A stretch of 64,000 nt of DNA from Sisyra terminalis (taxonomy: Eukaryota; Arthropoda; Insecta; Neuroptera; Sisyridae). The stretch's first letter is position 1. Every line of letters begins with the position of its first letter. Below the pieces are notes generated by a model. It ran no database searches. It was not told where the DNA came from and was given only the letters and a program-made list of their open reading frames with translations. The stretch is taken from positions 9,734,001 to 9,798,000 of the forward strand of contig OY292279.1 in the NCBI GenBank assembly GCA_958496175.1. The letters run 5' to 3'. Below are positions 22,950-33,486 of the stretch, piece after piece. Both the position numbers and the translations under genes were made by a program.

Positions 22950-25900
22950 TTACTTTTTTAGTTCGCCTAGTAATACTTTCATTGTTAATGGAAGATTAGT
23001 CTCACATGAAGGTAGGCCATATCCAAATTCTTTAATCAATAACCATGAAAACAAGGAAGGCTCTGGATATTGACAGTCAACAACGTGAAAGATTTTGAAT
23101 GCCAGATCAATGGCTGCAATTGGATTCTCTGTTCGATACTTTATATCGTCAACTATAACATACGTATCAACAATATCAGACAATCTCCCAACAAAAATCG
23201 GCAAGGGTTGAAGTGGAAGTTTCAGTTGTAAAAGTTTCTCTTTATGCACACGGATTGCTTCGTCAATATTTCCCACTGTCTGGAATAAATTAATTTTATT
23301 AAAATATGATTTAATAATATTTAGTAATTTGCAATGAAAGAAATTAAACTTACTGCAGATAGCATAAAAAATGATTCACGATTCTGTATAGGTGTTGCTC
23401 GACGTTTTGTTACTTTCCGTTTACGCTTTGCTCCAACTTTTTCAACTTGTTCTTCTTCAGGAATGTCGATATAAGGGTGCCCAGTGAGATATGGCATTAA
23501 ATGTAAAATAATTGCATCTTGATTACCTATTGTACAATTTAAATCATTGTTAGATCGATAGCGGATCATCCATACATACGCAAAATAAAATATTAAATAT
23601 TTATACATACTAGAAGTAACATTTGGAATAAGTTTCCTAAGAGCTAAATCATCAACGTCTTTAATATTTTTTAGTTTGTCAATCAAAGTAATCAATTTTG
23701 CTTTAAGCTGTGGCCAATTTTGTGTTAAGCTTTGGGCTTTTGTTTCGAAAAGTTTTTCAAAATCGTTGCTCAGCTGAAAGAATCATATTAAAAGTATTTA
23801 GTTATCGTATATTTACCAAACATATTTTATTATTATTAAATATATTATTATTAAATTTTCTCACTAGTTCAATAGCGTAGGCATCATTAGATAAGCACGG
23901 AAACTTATGAAAATAATCATAAACAGACAAACGATCTTTGATTAATAATGCACGTCTTTTTTCATAAGTATTATCCCAGTATTCTCGAAGTATATCCACT
24001 TCTAGAACTTCAGTTTGCAGACTCTGGAATTTTTTAGCTATGTCTGAAAAATAAAAAAAATTAAATTTATATTTGATGTCCAGGTTTTTTTACAACTTAT
24101 GTTTAAAAGGGAAGTAGTACAAGATTAAAGATTTTTACCTGGATCATTTTGGTTTTCAGTTAAAATAGGAGTTTGTGATACGGATTTTTCAGTCAATGAA
24201 GCAGATGTAGAAGTAGCTAAAACACCATCATCGCGCAATTTACTTTTAGTATATGAATAATTATCATACAATTTTCCTTTAGGTGCGATTCTGATACCAC
24301 CTACATTTGAATAAGGACTGTAATACGTACAACGTAACTCAGAGGGGAAAATTTTCACGATGGACTTCGTAGATATCAAAAATTTTCTTTTTGTTATTCT
24401 GGAAAATATGATTTCAACTATAATTTACCTCTTAATAACTTACGCTTATGATATAAATATAATGAACAGTTCCAATTGATAGTAATTAATTTGTATAGTA
24501 ATACATCATCTTGAGGTTCAGTTTAAAAATTATTTAAGTTAAACACTTACGTAAACTCTGAAGAGTATAATTCGCGACCACCAACACGAACAAGTGCTTC
24601 ATCTAATTCTTTTTTAATTATCAATCGAGTTAAGCGAGATCGCGAATTCTTAGTCAGCTGTCCATGATTTTTAATAATATTAATTAATGCAATACCTTCG
24701 CTTGTTGATTGTAAATAACCAAGTAAGTTCTAAAAATGAAATAGTATTAAGATAATAATGCAGTTTAATTCACATATATAACCAATTAGTAAAAATTTTA
24801 ATCATATATCTTTTTTTTCATGATCGTGTAATTTATAATTACTCACAAGATTTAAAATATCTTGATCAGTTATAACTTCTCCCTCATCATCAACATCTAC
24901 TTCATTAGTGCTGATAGTACTTAAAGTTGTCGGGTTTATCACAGTTACAAAAACATTATTTTGAACTGTAGTCGGATTTCCATTTGTTCCTAAATTTTGC
25001 GAGTCACTTTTGGATCCAGAATCTTCTTCCCTTGAAGATAATGGAATATTGTGTGGCGGAACAGTTTGTAGCTCATGTAAAGTGTAAGAACCACTAGCTG
25101 CAATAAATATTAATAAATAATTGATGATGATTGTGTAGAAGCTTATTTAATATAATAAAGCATACTTTCACTGGGACCACTGTTCTCAGGGTTCCACTGA
25201 CTTTGATTTAGTCCCGAGCCACCAAATAAATCAATCTGTAAAGTAAATAAAATAGTCGTTGATTAATTAATACTTGAACCATTTGCAAATTTGTCATTTC
25301 AGATGTCATTTAAGAAAGGATAATGACCCAATGAAAAATATTCTTAATAATAGATTGAAAATATACCTCATGTTGATTAAAATCACACGACGAAGAAAAA
25401 TTGGTTTGAGTGAAATTGTTTGTTAATGAATCATAAGATGCACCTCCATAAGCTACATTTTTAAATAAAATAGAAACAATAGTGTAGCGTGTAATATAAA
25501 ACAATAGTATCCAACAATTGTTGTTTAATGGAAAAAATTTTGTTGCATGAGGATGAATGTAACAGACATGCATTAATTTTTTAAAAACTCATAATCAATT
25601 TCATTATAACAAAAGAAAACAATAAAAAAATTCCATTGGAAAATTTTTAAAACATTGTTTACACAATTTCATAGTTTTTTTGTATCATGAAATTTGAATT
25701 AGCCAGAAAATTAAAAAAAATTGCTGACTGGTAATTTCATCCTCATTTTTTTTTCTCGAATTAACAATAAATTATTTTAAAAAATTTTTTTCAAAAAATT
25801 GCATATTGAGTTTTTTTTATTTTCTACGTGTCTAATTTTTAGAAATAATTTTTCTTGAATGACTTATTGTTTAAAAAAAAATTCAAAAATTATTAGATGT

Positions 25901-26289
25901 TGGCTAATATTAGTATCATTACTCAAGTTAACTGACATCTAATAATTTTTTAATGTTTTTAAAAACAAAAAATCATAAAAAAAAAATTTTCCATAAATTA
26001 CGCATTCAGATTTTTTTACTTTCTACATGTGCAAGTTTTTAAAATAATTTTTTTTTAATGATTTATTGTTTAACAAAAAGTTCCAAAATTATTAGATGTC
26101 GGCTAACCTTACTATCATCAAAATAAAAAGAGAAGTCAAAGCATATCAAAATAAAAATCAAGCTAAGATAGGAAGGAAAATATATCCTGACAATTTTTTA
26201 TAATCATTCCAATACCAATACTTACATTTAAACGTGCCGTTCGATTCTAAAGAACTCCCTGTAACTGACGCACTTGATTCCTGTTCCAT
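22950..26289 (-). CDS. Transposon-encoded partner protein, nine exons, 628 aa
   Basis: Minus-strand model: complement of join(22950..23279, 23354..23773, 23817..24043, 24139..24398, 24551..24729, 24847..25097, 25166..25235, 25367..25452, 26226..26289), 1,887 nt. All eight introns are GT-AG and every phase agrees. The N-terminal 140 residues are Ser/Asn-rich and acidic (exons 1-4). The middle has ALINIIKNHGQLTKNSRSRL and, at about 230-246, a KIFPSE..CTYYSPYS box followed by a KGKLYDNY motif. A basic stretch KRKRKVTKRR near 495-504 could be a nuclear signal. I recall similar FPSE/YYxP proteins accompanying animal EnSpm-like transposases, but no biochemical role is known to me; a DNA-binding or regulatory helper, analogous to TnpA of plant Spm, is an inference. 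Intact reading frame supports recent activity. Confidence 0.75.
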
Positions 26290-26529
26290 TTTTTTTTTTT
26301 TAACTTTTCTCACATTTGCACTTTTATCACACCGCAGTCACAAACACATGAAATGTATATCAATCAATCAATATATCATCAATCAATTCAATAATTCACG
26401 TATAATTCATATATAACACAAGTTAACAGGTTATGTTTCCACAAGTACACAGATTCGCTCCGTACTGATGCTAAAGCCGTTTTGGCGGGACTGAGTGGAT
26501 CGCACGCCGGGTTAGAACGATATGGTTTC

Positions 26530-27019
26530 ACACAAAAGACAAAATTACTAAGCGTTTAGTAATTTTTGTATACTATGTAGTAGTATTTCTTTTGCGCATA
26601 ATAAAATTCGTAATATGGGTAGTAAATTTTATAAAGTAATTGTAAAAATTATTATCCGTTTAGTAAATTTTATTTTATGAATAGCAAAATTTATATTCCG
26701 TTTAATAATTTATCAAATCTCAAAAATGTAATAATTACTATATTGCCTTGTAAAATATACTTTCTGCTATATTGTATTTATTGAAAACTAATTTAATAAA
26801 ATTTAAAACTCTATTAATAAAAAATCCTATCATGATAGTAAAAAATCTATTACTTATAATAATTTTTAAAATCTGCATATTGTAATAATTACTGTACAGT
26901 AAATTTTACTAAACGTTTTGTAATAATTAAAATATGAAATGTATTTATTCATTTCTGTTAGTAAATTTTACTAAAATATTGTAATTTTTACTATATTTTC
27001 GAGACTCGTTTTCTCCGTG
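26530..27019. repeat. Right subterminal repeat region of the transposon
   Basis: Many short TTAGTAAATTTTAC / GTAATAATTA words in both orientations lead up to the right TIR. They mirror the left subterminal zone (shared TAGTAAA and ATTTACTA words) but are less regular, with no clear tandem period. The region 26290-26530 upstream of the partner gene's start would hold its promoter. Confidence 0.7.
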
Positions 27020-27021
27020 TA

Positions 27022-30000
27022 CACAACCCCTTAATGCAAATCATACAATTCTAGTCAAACATCATTCCGGTAAACTGCCAAGGCTCCAAAGGACATAACA
27101 TTCCGAACTGCAAACGTTTGCATGTGCAAAACATGAATGCGTTCTTTGAGTTTGTCACCAATGGAAAGACTTAAAAACTTACATAGATGCATGTTTGATT
27201 TCGACTTGCATAATCCACATAGTTCCCTAAGCAAAAAAATCTAAAACTAGTCTCCTGAAACTAAAAACAACACAAAGTTCTCTTTTGAAAATTATACAAT
27301 TCAAGCCAAACATTATTCAAGCAAATTACCAAGATCCCAAAGGACATAACATTAAGGAAAGCAAACGTTTGCATCACAAATCATGAATGCATTTCCTGGA
27401 GTTTTGTCATCAGTGGGATAACAAGGAAATTTACATCGAACTCTGCTTGTATTCGACCTGCATAATTTTCACAAGTTCCTAATAGTACTGTCCTGATAAT
27501 TCCTGGGTCCTGAAAAAAAATATATCCTAACACTGGACTGTTGAAAAAAATAATAAAGAATAACTTCCTTATGTCAATCATGCATTTCTTGCCAAACATT
27601 ATTCAGGCAAATAGCCAAGCTCCCAAAGGACACAACATTAAGGAAAGCAAACGTTTGCCAGTGCAAAACTTGAATGCATTTCCTGGAGTTTTGTCATCAG
27701 TGGAGTAAAGAGGAAATTTACTTAGAACACTGCTTGATTTCGACCTGCATAATTTTCACAAGTTCCTAATACTTATGTCGAGTTAATTCCTTGGTCCTGA
27801 AAAAAAAATCTCCTAAACCGGGACTATAAAAATACATAAAATAGACTAACTTCCTTATGTCAACCATGCATTTCTAGGCAAACATTATTCAGGCAAATTG
27901 CCAAGATCCCAAAGGACATAATATTAAGGAAAGCAAACGTTTGCATCACAAATCATGAATGCATTTCCTGGAATTTTGTCATCAGTGGGATAACGAGGGA
28001 AATAACATTGAACTCTGCTTGGCTTCGACCTGCATAATTTTCACAAGTTCCTAATGCTAATGTCCAGTTAATTCCTGGGTCCTGAAAAAAAAAATCTCCT
28101 AAAACTGGACTGTTGAGATAAATAATAATAACTAACTTCCTTATGTCAACCATGCATTTCTAGGCCAACATTATTCATGCAAATTACCAAGATCCCAAAG
28201 GACATAATATTAAGGAAAGCAAACGTTTGCATCACAAATCTTGAATGCATTTCCTGGAATTTTGTCATCAGTGGAATAACAAGGTAATTTACATTGAACT
28301 CTGCTTGTCTTCGACCTGCATAATTTTCACAAGTTCCTAATATTAATGTCCAGTTAGTTGCTGGGTCCTGATAAAAATATATCCTAACACTGGACTGTTG
28401 AAATAAATAATAAAGACTAACTTTTTTATGTAAATCATGCATTTCTAGCCAAACATTATTCAGACAAATAACCAAGATCCCAAAGGACACAACATTAAGG
28501 AAAGCAAACGTTTGCCAATGCAAAACTTGAATGCAATTCCTGGAATTTTGTCATCAGTGGAATAACAAGGTAATTTACATAGAAAACTGCTTGTTTTCGA
28601 AATGCATAATTTTCACAATTTCTTAATACTAATGTCCAGTTTATTCCCGGGTCCTGAAAAAAAATATCCTAAAACTGGACTGTTGAGATAAATAATAATA
28701 ACTAACTTCCTTATGTCAACCATGCATTTCTAGTCAAACATTATTCAGGCAAATTGCCAAGATCCCAAAGGACATAATATTAAGGAAAGCAAACGTTTGC
28801 ATCACAAATCATGAATGCATTTCCTGGAATTTTGTCATCAGTGGAATACAAAGGAAATTTACTTAGAACTCTGCTTGTCTTCGACTTGCATAGTTTTCAC
28901 AAGTTCCTCAAACTAATTTCCTGTTAATTCCTGGGTCGTGAAAAAAAAAAATTCCTAATACTGGACTGTTGAAATATATAAAATAGACTAACTTCCTTAT
29001 GTCAACCATGCATTTCTAGCCAAACATTATTCAGGCAAATTGCCAAGATCCCAAAGGACATAATATTAAGGAAAGTAAACGTTTGCATCACAAATCATGA
29101 ATGCATTTCCTGGAATTTTGTCATCTTGGGATAACGAGGGAATTTTCATAGAACTCTGCTTGATTTCGACCTGCATTATTTTCACAAGTTCCTAATATTA
29201 ATGTCCAGTTAATTCCTGGGTCCTGAAAAAAAAATCTCCTAAACCTGGACTGTTGAAATATATAAAATAGACTAACTTCCTTATGTCAACCATGCATTTC
29301 TAGGCAAACATTATTCAGGCAAATTGGCAAGATCCCAAAGGACATTACATTTCCCAATGCAAACGTTTGCAAATGCAAAACATGAATGCAATTCCTGGAG
29401 TTTTGTCATCAATGGGATATCAAAGCTATTTACTTAGAATACTGCTTGGCATCGAACTACATAATTTTCACAATGTCCCTAAACTAATGTCCCGTATATT
29501 CCCGAGTCCTGGAAAAACAATTCCTGATACTGAACTGATGAAAAAAAAAGACTAAATCTATTATGACAATCATACATTTCTAGTCAAACATTATTCAGGT
29601 AAATGGCCAAGATCCCTAAGGACAAAACATTTCCAAAAGCAAACGTTTGCAATTGCAAAACATGAATGCTATTTCTGGAGTTTTGTCATCAGTGGGATAT
29701 CAAAGCAATTTACGTAGAATGCTGCTTGCCATCGAATTGCATAATTTGCACACTTTCCTAAAACTAATGTCCAGAATATTTCCAAGACCTACAAAAAATA
29801 AATTCCTATCACTGAACTTATGAAAAGAAAAATATAAAAAGACTAATTTCCCTACGAAAATCAAACATTTCAAGCCAAACATAATTTAGGTAAAGTACCC
29901 AGATCCCAAAGGACACAACATTCCGAACAGCAAACGTTTGCATCACAAATCTGGAATGCGTTCTTTGAGTTTGTCATCAATGGAAAATCTTAAGCATTTG

Positions 30001-30060
30001 CGTAGATCAATGTTTGATTTCGAATTGCATAATCCACACAAGTCCCTATAATCCCTAGTT
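27022..30060 (+). repeat. Satellite array 1: 11 monomers of about 285 bp
   Basis: The palindrome GCAAACGTTTGC begins near 27110, 27361, 27647, 27933, 28219, 28504, 28789, 29075 (one base changed), 29359, 29639 and 29930, spacings mostly 284-286 bp. Each monomer also carries CCAAGATCCCAAAGGACATA upstream and TTTTGTCATCAGTGGGATA downstream. Short overlapping ORFs in it come from the repeat and are not genes. Its left end is split from its junction by the CACTA-like element. Its last monomer is a fusion of the last two monomer types seen in arrays 2 and 3. Confidence 0.92.
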
Positions 30061-30339
30061 AATTCTAAACTAATTGGAAATCCGTGGATCCTTGGAATCT
30101 GAAAGAAATTCCTGAAAGAAAAGTTCGTTAATCCTTACGTGACTAAATACTCAGCCGGCCGCCGACTAAAAATGCGTCCGTGCCGCAAGAGCGTACGACA
30201 ATTAAAACGTCCAGGCCATTACAGCGTCCGATAATAAAAGCGCAGAGGCTACAAGAAGCGTCCGACAATTAAAGCCATTAACCGACATAAATATTTAGCC
30301 ACATCTAACTTATAACTAATTTGACTTATAACTAATTGA

Positions 30340-30800
30340 AACAAACATATGAGCAAGCCGGCGCGCGGCGTCCAACTGTACCCTTATGTTTCTGAAAACT
30401 TAAAACTACCGAAACCCAAAAAAAAAACACACACAAAACAAACAAAAACAAACAAATAACAAACAAAAACAAACAAAAAACAATAAAAATACAAACAAAA
30501 AACAAACAAAATACAAACAAAATACAAACAAAATACAAACAAAATACAAACAACAACTAACAAAAAAAACATATGAGCAAGCCGGCGCGCAGCGTCCAAC
30601 TGTACCCTTATGTTTTCGAAAACTTAAAACTAACGAAACCCAAAAAAAAACACACACAAAACAAACAAAAACAAAAACAAACAAAAAAAAACAAAAACAC
30701 ACAAAAAACAATCAAAATACAAACAAAAAAAACATATGAGCAAGCCGGCGCGCAGCGTCCAACTATACTCTTATGTTTTAGCTAAAATCTAAAATCTAAC
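30340..30800. repeat. (AAACA)n-type low-complexity block with three GC-rich inserts, copy A
   Basis: A-rich strings of AAACA, AATACAAACA and CACACAAA alternate with three copies of an approximately 50-bp segment containing ACATATGAGCAAGCCGGCGC, GCGTCCAACT and TTATGTTT (near 30345, 30570 and 30730). Copies B and C of the spacer have the same block at about 45515-45960 and 58705-59140, with one fewer AATACAAACA unit in C. ORFs here encode only Phe/Cys/Val strings. Confidence 0.85.
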
Positions 30801-31599
30801 AAACAAAAAAAACACAAAAAAGCAATTTAAACATTTATGGGCCATTTTCACACCTGACCCTACAAATGTGTCAAGAAGTAAAAAAAAAAAAAAAAACACA
30901 CACACAAACAAACTAATATGCCATACTACTAAGTAAAAAAATTCCAAACGCTAGTAGACGCACTATGCGCTACGTAAGAAAAAAAGCGAAAAAACATTTA
31001 TGGGCCATTTTCACACCTGACCCTACAAATGTACTAAGTGAATTGCAGAAAAAAAATAATAAAAAAAAATAAAACTCATTCATCGTAAAGATAATCCAAC
31101 AGTAATCCAGAAGTTAATCCAAATCGTAATCCAAAAGATGTGCCGAAGATGTACTCAAACGTACTCCAAAAGATATCCAGAAGAAGAAATCCACAGAATG
31201 TTTTAAAAATATTTGCTTTTGCGTAATTGTTCACCGGTAGGTATATTTAAGACAAAACCTACCATTTAAAACTTTGCTAATTTTTTTGTGTTTATTTTAA
31301 ACTACCCCAAATAAATTTATAGAAGTAGATGAGGGAAGAAATTAATTTTTTTGTGTTTAAATATTTTCTTTAGGCAACTCGTCAATAGCATTAAGAAAAA
31401 AAATCAAATAACAATGAATTTCTCTATAAATCTAAATATCAATCAACAAACAATATCAATATCAATCTATGAATTTATAAAAGTAGATAATAAGGGAAGA
31501 AATTAAATTCTTTTTTGTTTAAATATTTTCTTTAGACAACTAGCCAATAGCATTAAGAAAAAAGTCAAATAACAATGAATTTGTTATATGAAAACATGA

Positions 31600-32400
31600 A
31601 TGTATTGTTTTGACAGCTCTTTGACAGCGATTTGAATAACAATGAAGAGTGGCCACTATTGGCCGAAAAAATAACTAACTTTTTCAAATTTGAAAGCCGC
31701 GAGAATAAACGATTGTTTCGATTTTCGTGATTCTTCGTGAATCTTCGTGAAAAGCTTTGGCGCCAAGTCTAACCGAAAAGCCAACTGTAATTTTCTCCCA
31801 AATTTATGAATACAAATGATTTTCCCTTTTTTTCAACAGGTTTCAAAGCGTTTACAAGTAAAAAAAATGTTTGAAAAAACTTTGATGCTCCAATAAAGTT
31901 AACTACCCCGCACGCTCACGCCCCCGATTCTCACTAGGATGAAGTCCAGAAAAACCTATCCTATTCCCCGAAATATTGAAATGCTTTAAGAATATCCCAT
32001 TTAATTTTCATTTCCGAAAAATTTACTATTCTGAAAGTTTTTCAATCGAAAATTGCAAGTGGCTAAGATGGTTTTTTTGGCGGGTGCTAAGGACGCTAAA
32101 GACGCCAACTTTTGAGTCGAGAAATCAGAAAAGTTTTCTCACCGAAATCGAAAATTTTTATCTCAATCGATAACTGATCGATTCAACTTTCACTTTACAC
32201 TAATTAATTGCAAGAAAGCAAAAGAAAAACTTTAGTTTTTCCACATTTTCTCGGGAGCGGTTTGATGCTTGAACGCGAACGCGGTAAAACTAAAGCGCGC
32301 TTTGTTAATGACCATCGTCCTACCGAATGGACCAATCAGATTGCAGCGTGTCAGCGTCTTGAAACTAGAAATTTTACCGCAATTTTCAAAATATGGCAAC
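31600..32400. promoter_or_regulatory. GC-richer, promoter-like stretch of the spacer, copy A
   Basis: Unlike its AT-rich surroundings this stretch has CTTTGGCGCCAAG (palindromic, E2F-like, near 31757), TTTTTTGGCGGG (E2F-like, near 32070), GAACGCGAACGCGG and AAAGCGCGC (32275-32305), and ACCAATCAGA (CCAAT box, near 32330). Repeats of TTCGTGA occur at 31725-31750. These are the kinds of words found at insect promoters, but no transcript start can be read from sequence. Copies lie near 46450-47240 and 59640-60430. Confidence 0.3.
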
Positions 32401-33486
32401 AATATTTTTTTACTTTAAATTCCATTAATTTATTTTTTAAAAACCTTTTTGGATTGGTAACTTATTTTGATCATTATAAAAAAAATAATTTTATACATTG
32501 AAAATTTATTTGATTTATTAAAAAGTTGATGAAAATTTATGTTCTTTTTACTATTTCCTTTTCTTTTTATTTGTCCATTTAAGCCCTTAACAAAATGATC
32601 TGATGATTCTTTTAAAATAAATATATTTTTCACATAATTTCGAAGTGTAAAGTAAAGTGTTTAAAAACAGTATAATTAACTAAAGTAAAATATGAAAAAT
32701 AAATGGATTTCCTTGAATTTTACATTGCTTGTACCTACAAATAATTTCAACTTTCTTACGAAACAATATAGGTAGTTGCAAGAAATTATGTACCTATCAA
32801 CCTAAGTTTAGAATTTTATGAATCATTTAATTCCAACAAAGTTACTCTTAGAACAAACAATATAATATATTGTTAATATTGATTGCGAAAAAAATTCCTA
32901 CATTTAAAATCTTCTGAATCGCATATTCATTTTTCCAATTGTTTTTCTTAAATATAATCTTTCCCTCCTTCCTGAAACGTACATAATTACTCATTATTGC
33001 CTTCTAATAATTACAATCATCCTAATTGCATTATCGAATTTAAAAACTGTCAAAGTATGATATCTCGGCTGGATGCCAGATTAAAACAATCCAATCCAAT
33101 TAGATTACTATAAATATTATTAAAGAAACCAGTTTTTGGCATTATAAAACTAAAGATTTATTTATGAATGTAATTAAAAGAAATTCACAATTAAAACATT
33201 TGAGTTCTTCAAATACAAGTTTGATGGTTTCTTTATATTTTTATAAATCTTTGTCACCTTTTACAACTTTTTTTAAATCACAGTCTAAATTAAAAATAAA
33301 AACATTTTTGTAAACAAAGACTTATAAACGTTCTTTCAATTGGTCGTAGCCGATATAATTCACTGAATAATTAATGTTATGAGGCCTCAAACATTCCATA
33401 TAGTTACGTATTAGTCTTAAGAGAAATATTCTTCTATTCTTCATTATTCTTAGTTTATTTCTGGTTAAAAAAAAAACAAAATAGTA

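Larger units (their letters stand above)
19146..27019 (-). mobile_element. Complete CACTA/EnSpm-like DNA transposon, 7,874 bp
   Basis: Termini are CACGGAGAAAA at the left and its exact complement TTTTCTCCGTG at the right (11-bp TIR), followed on both sides by related AATATAGTAA motifs. A TA duplication flanks it (19144-19145, 27020-27021). Its related junction segment at 38747-38760 reads catacctaacgac without interruption, an empty site. Subterminal zones at both ends are packed with TTTAGTAAAAATTACT-type repeats in both orientations, as in CACTA elements whose subterminal repeats bind a transposon protein. Inside are two minus-strand genes, both open: an 861-aa transposase and a 628-aa spliced partner. 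CAC termini plus the transposase type place it in the CMC group (CACTA, Mirage, Chapaev); the TA duplication is shorter than the 3 bp of plant CACTA. Confidence 0.85.

Noticed and set aside
29367..29555. Recurrent 62-codon ORF (MQMQNMNAIPGVLSS...) also at 43073, 43641 and 56832, and similar 60-72-codon ORFs on both strands
   Set aside because: These lie in satellite monomers and recur with the monomer; sequence changes do not respect codons.
27022..30060. Regular repeats with a short palindrome that might suggest a CRISPR-like array
   Set aside because: Monomers are 285 bp and similar throughout, without unique spacers, and the genome is eukaryotic.
30332..30785. Several ORFs of 70-122 codons made of Phe/Cys/Val or Lys/Gln/Asn strings, repeated at 45.5 and 58.7 kb
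   Set aside because: They are translations of the (AAACA)n simple repeat and have no domain or gene context.
32208..32501. 97-codon plus-strand open stretch in each spacer (also 47055 and 60235)
   Set aside because: It does not begin with ATG, runs across the GC-richer island and ends in low-complexity sequence; no domain seen. It could be revisited with RNA data.
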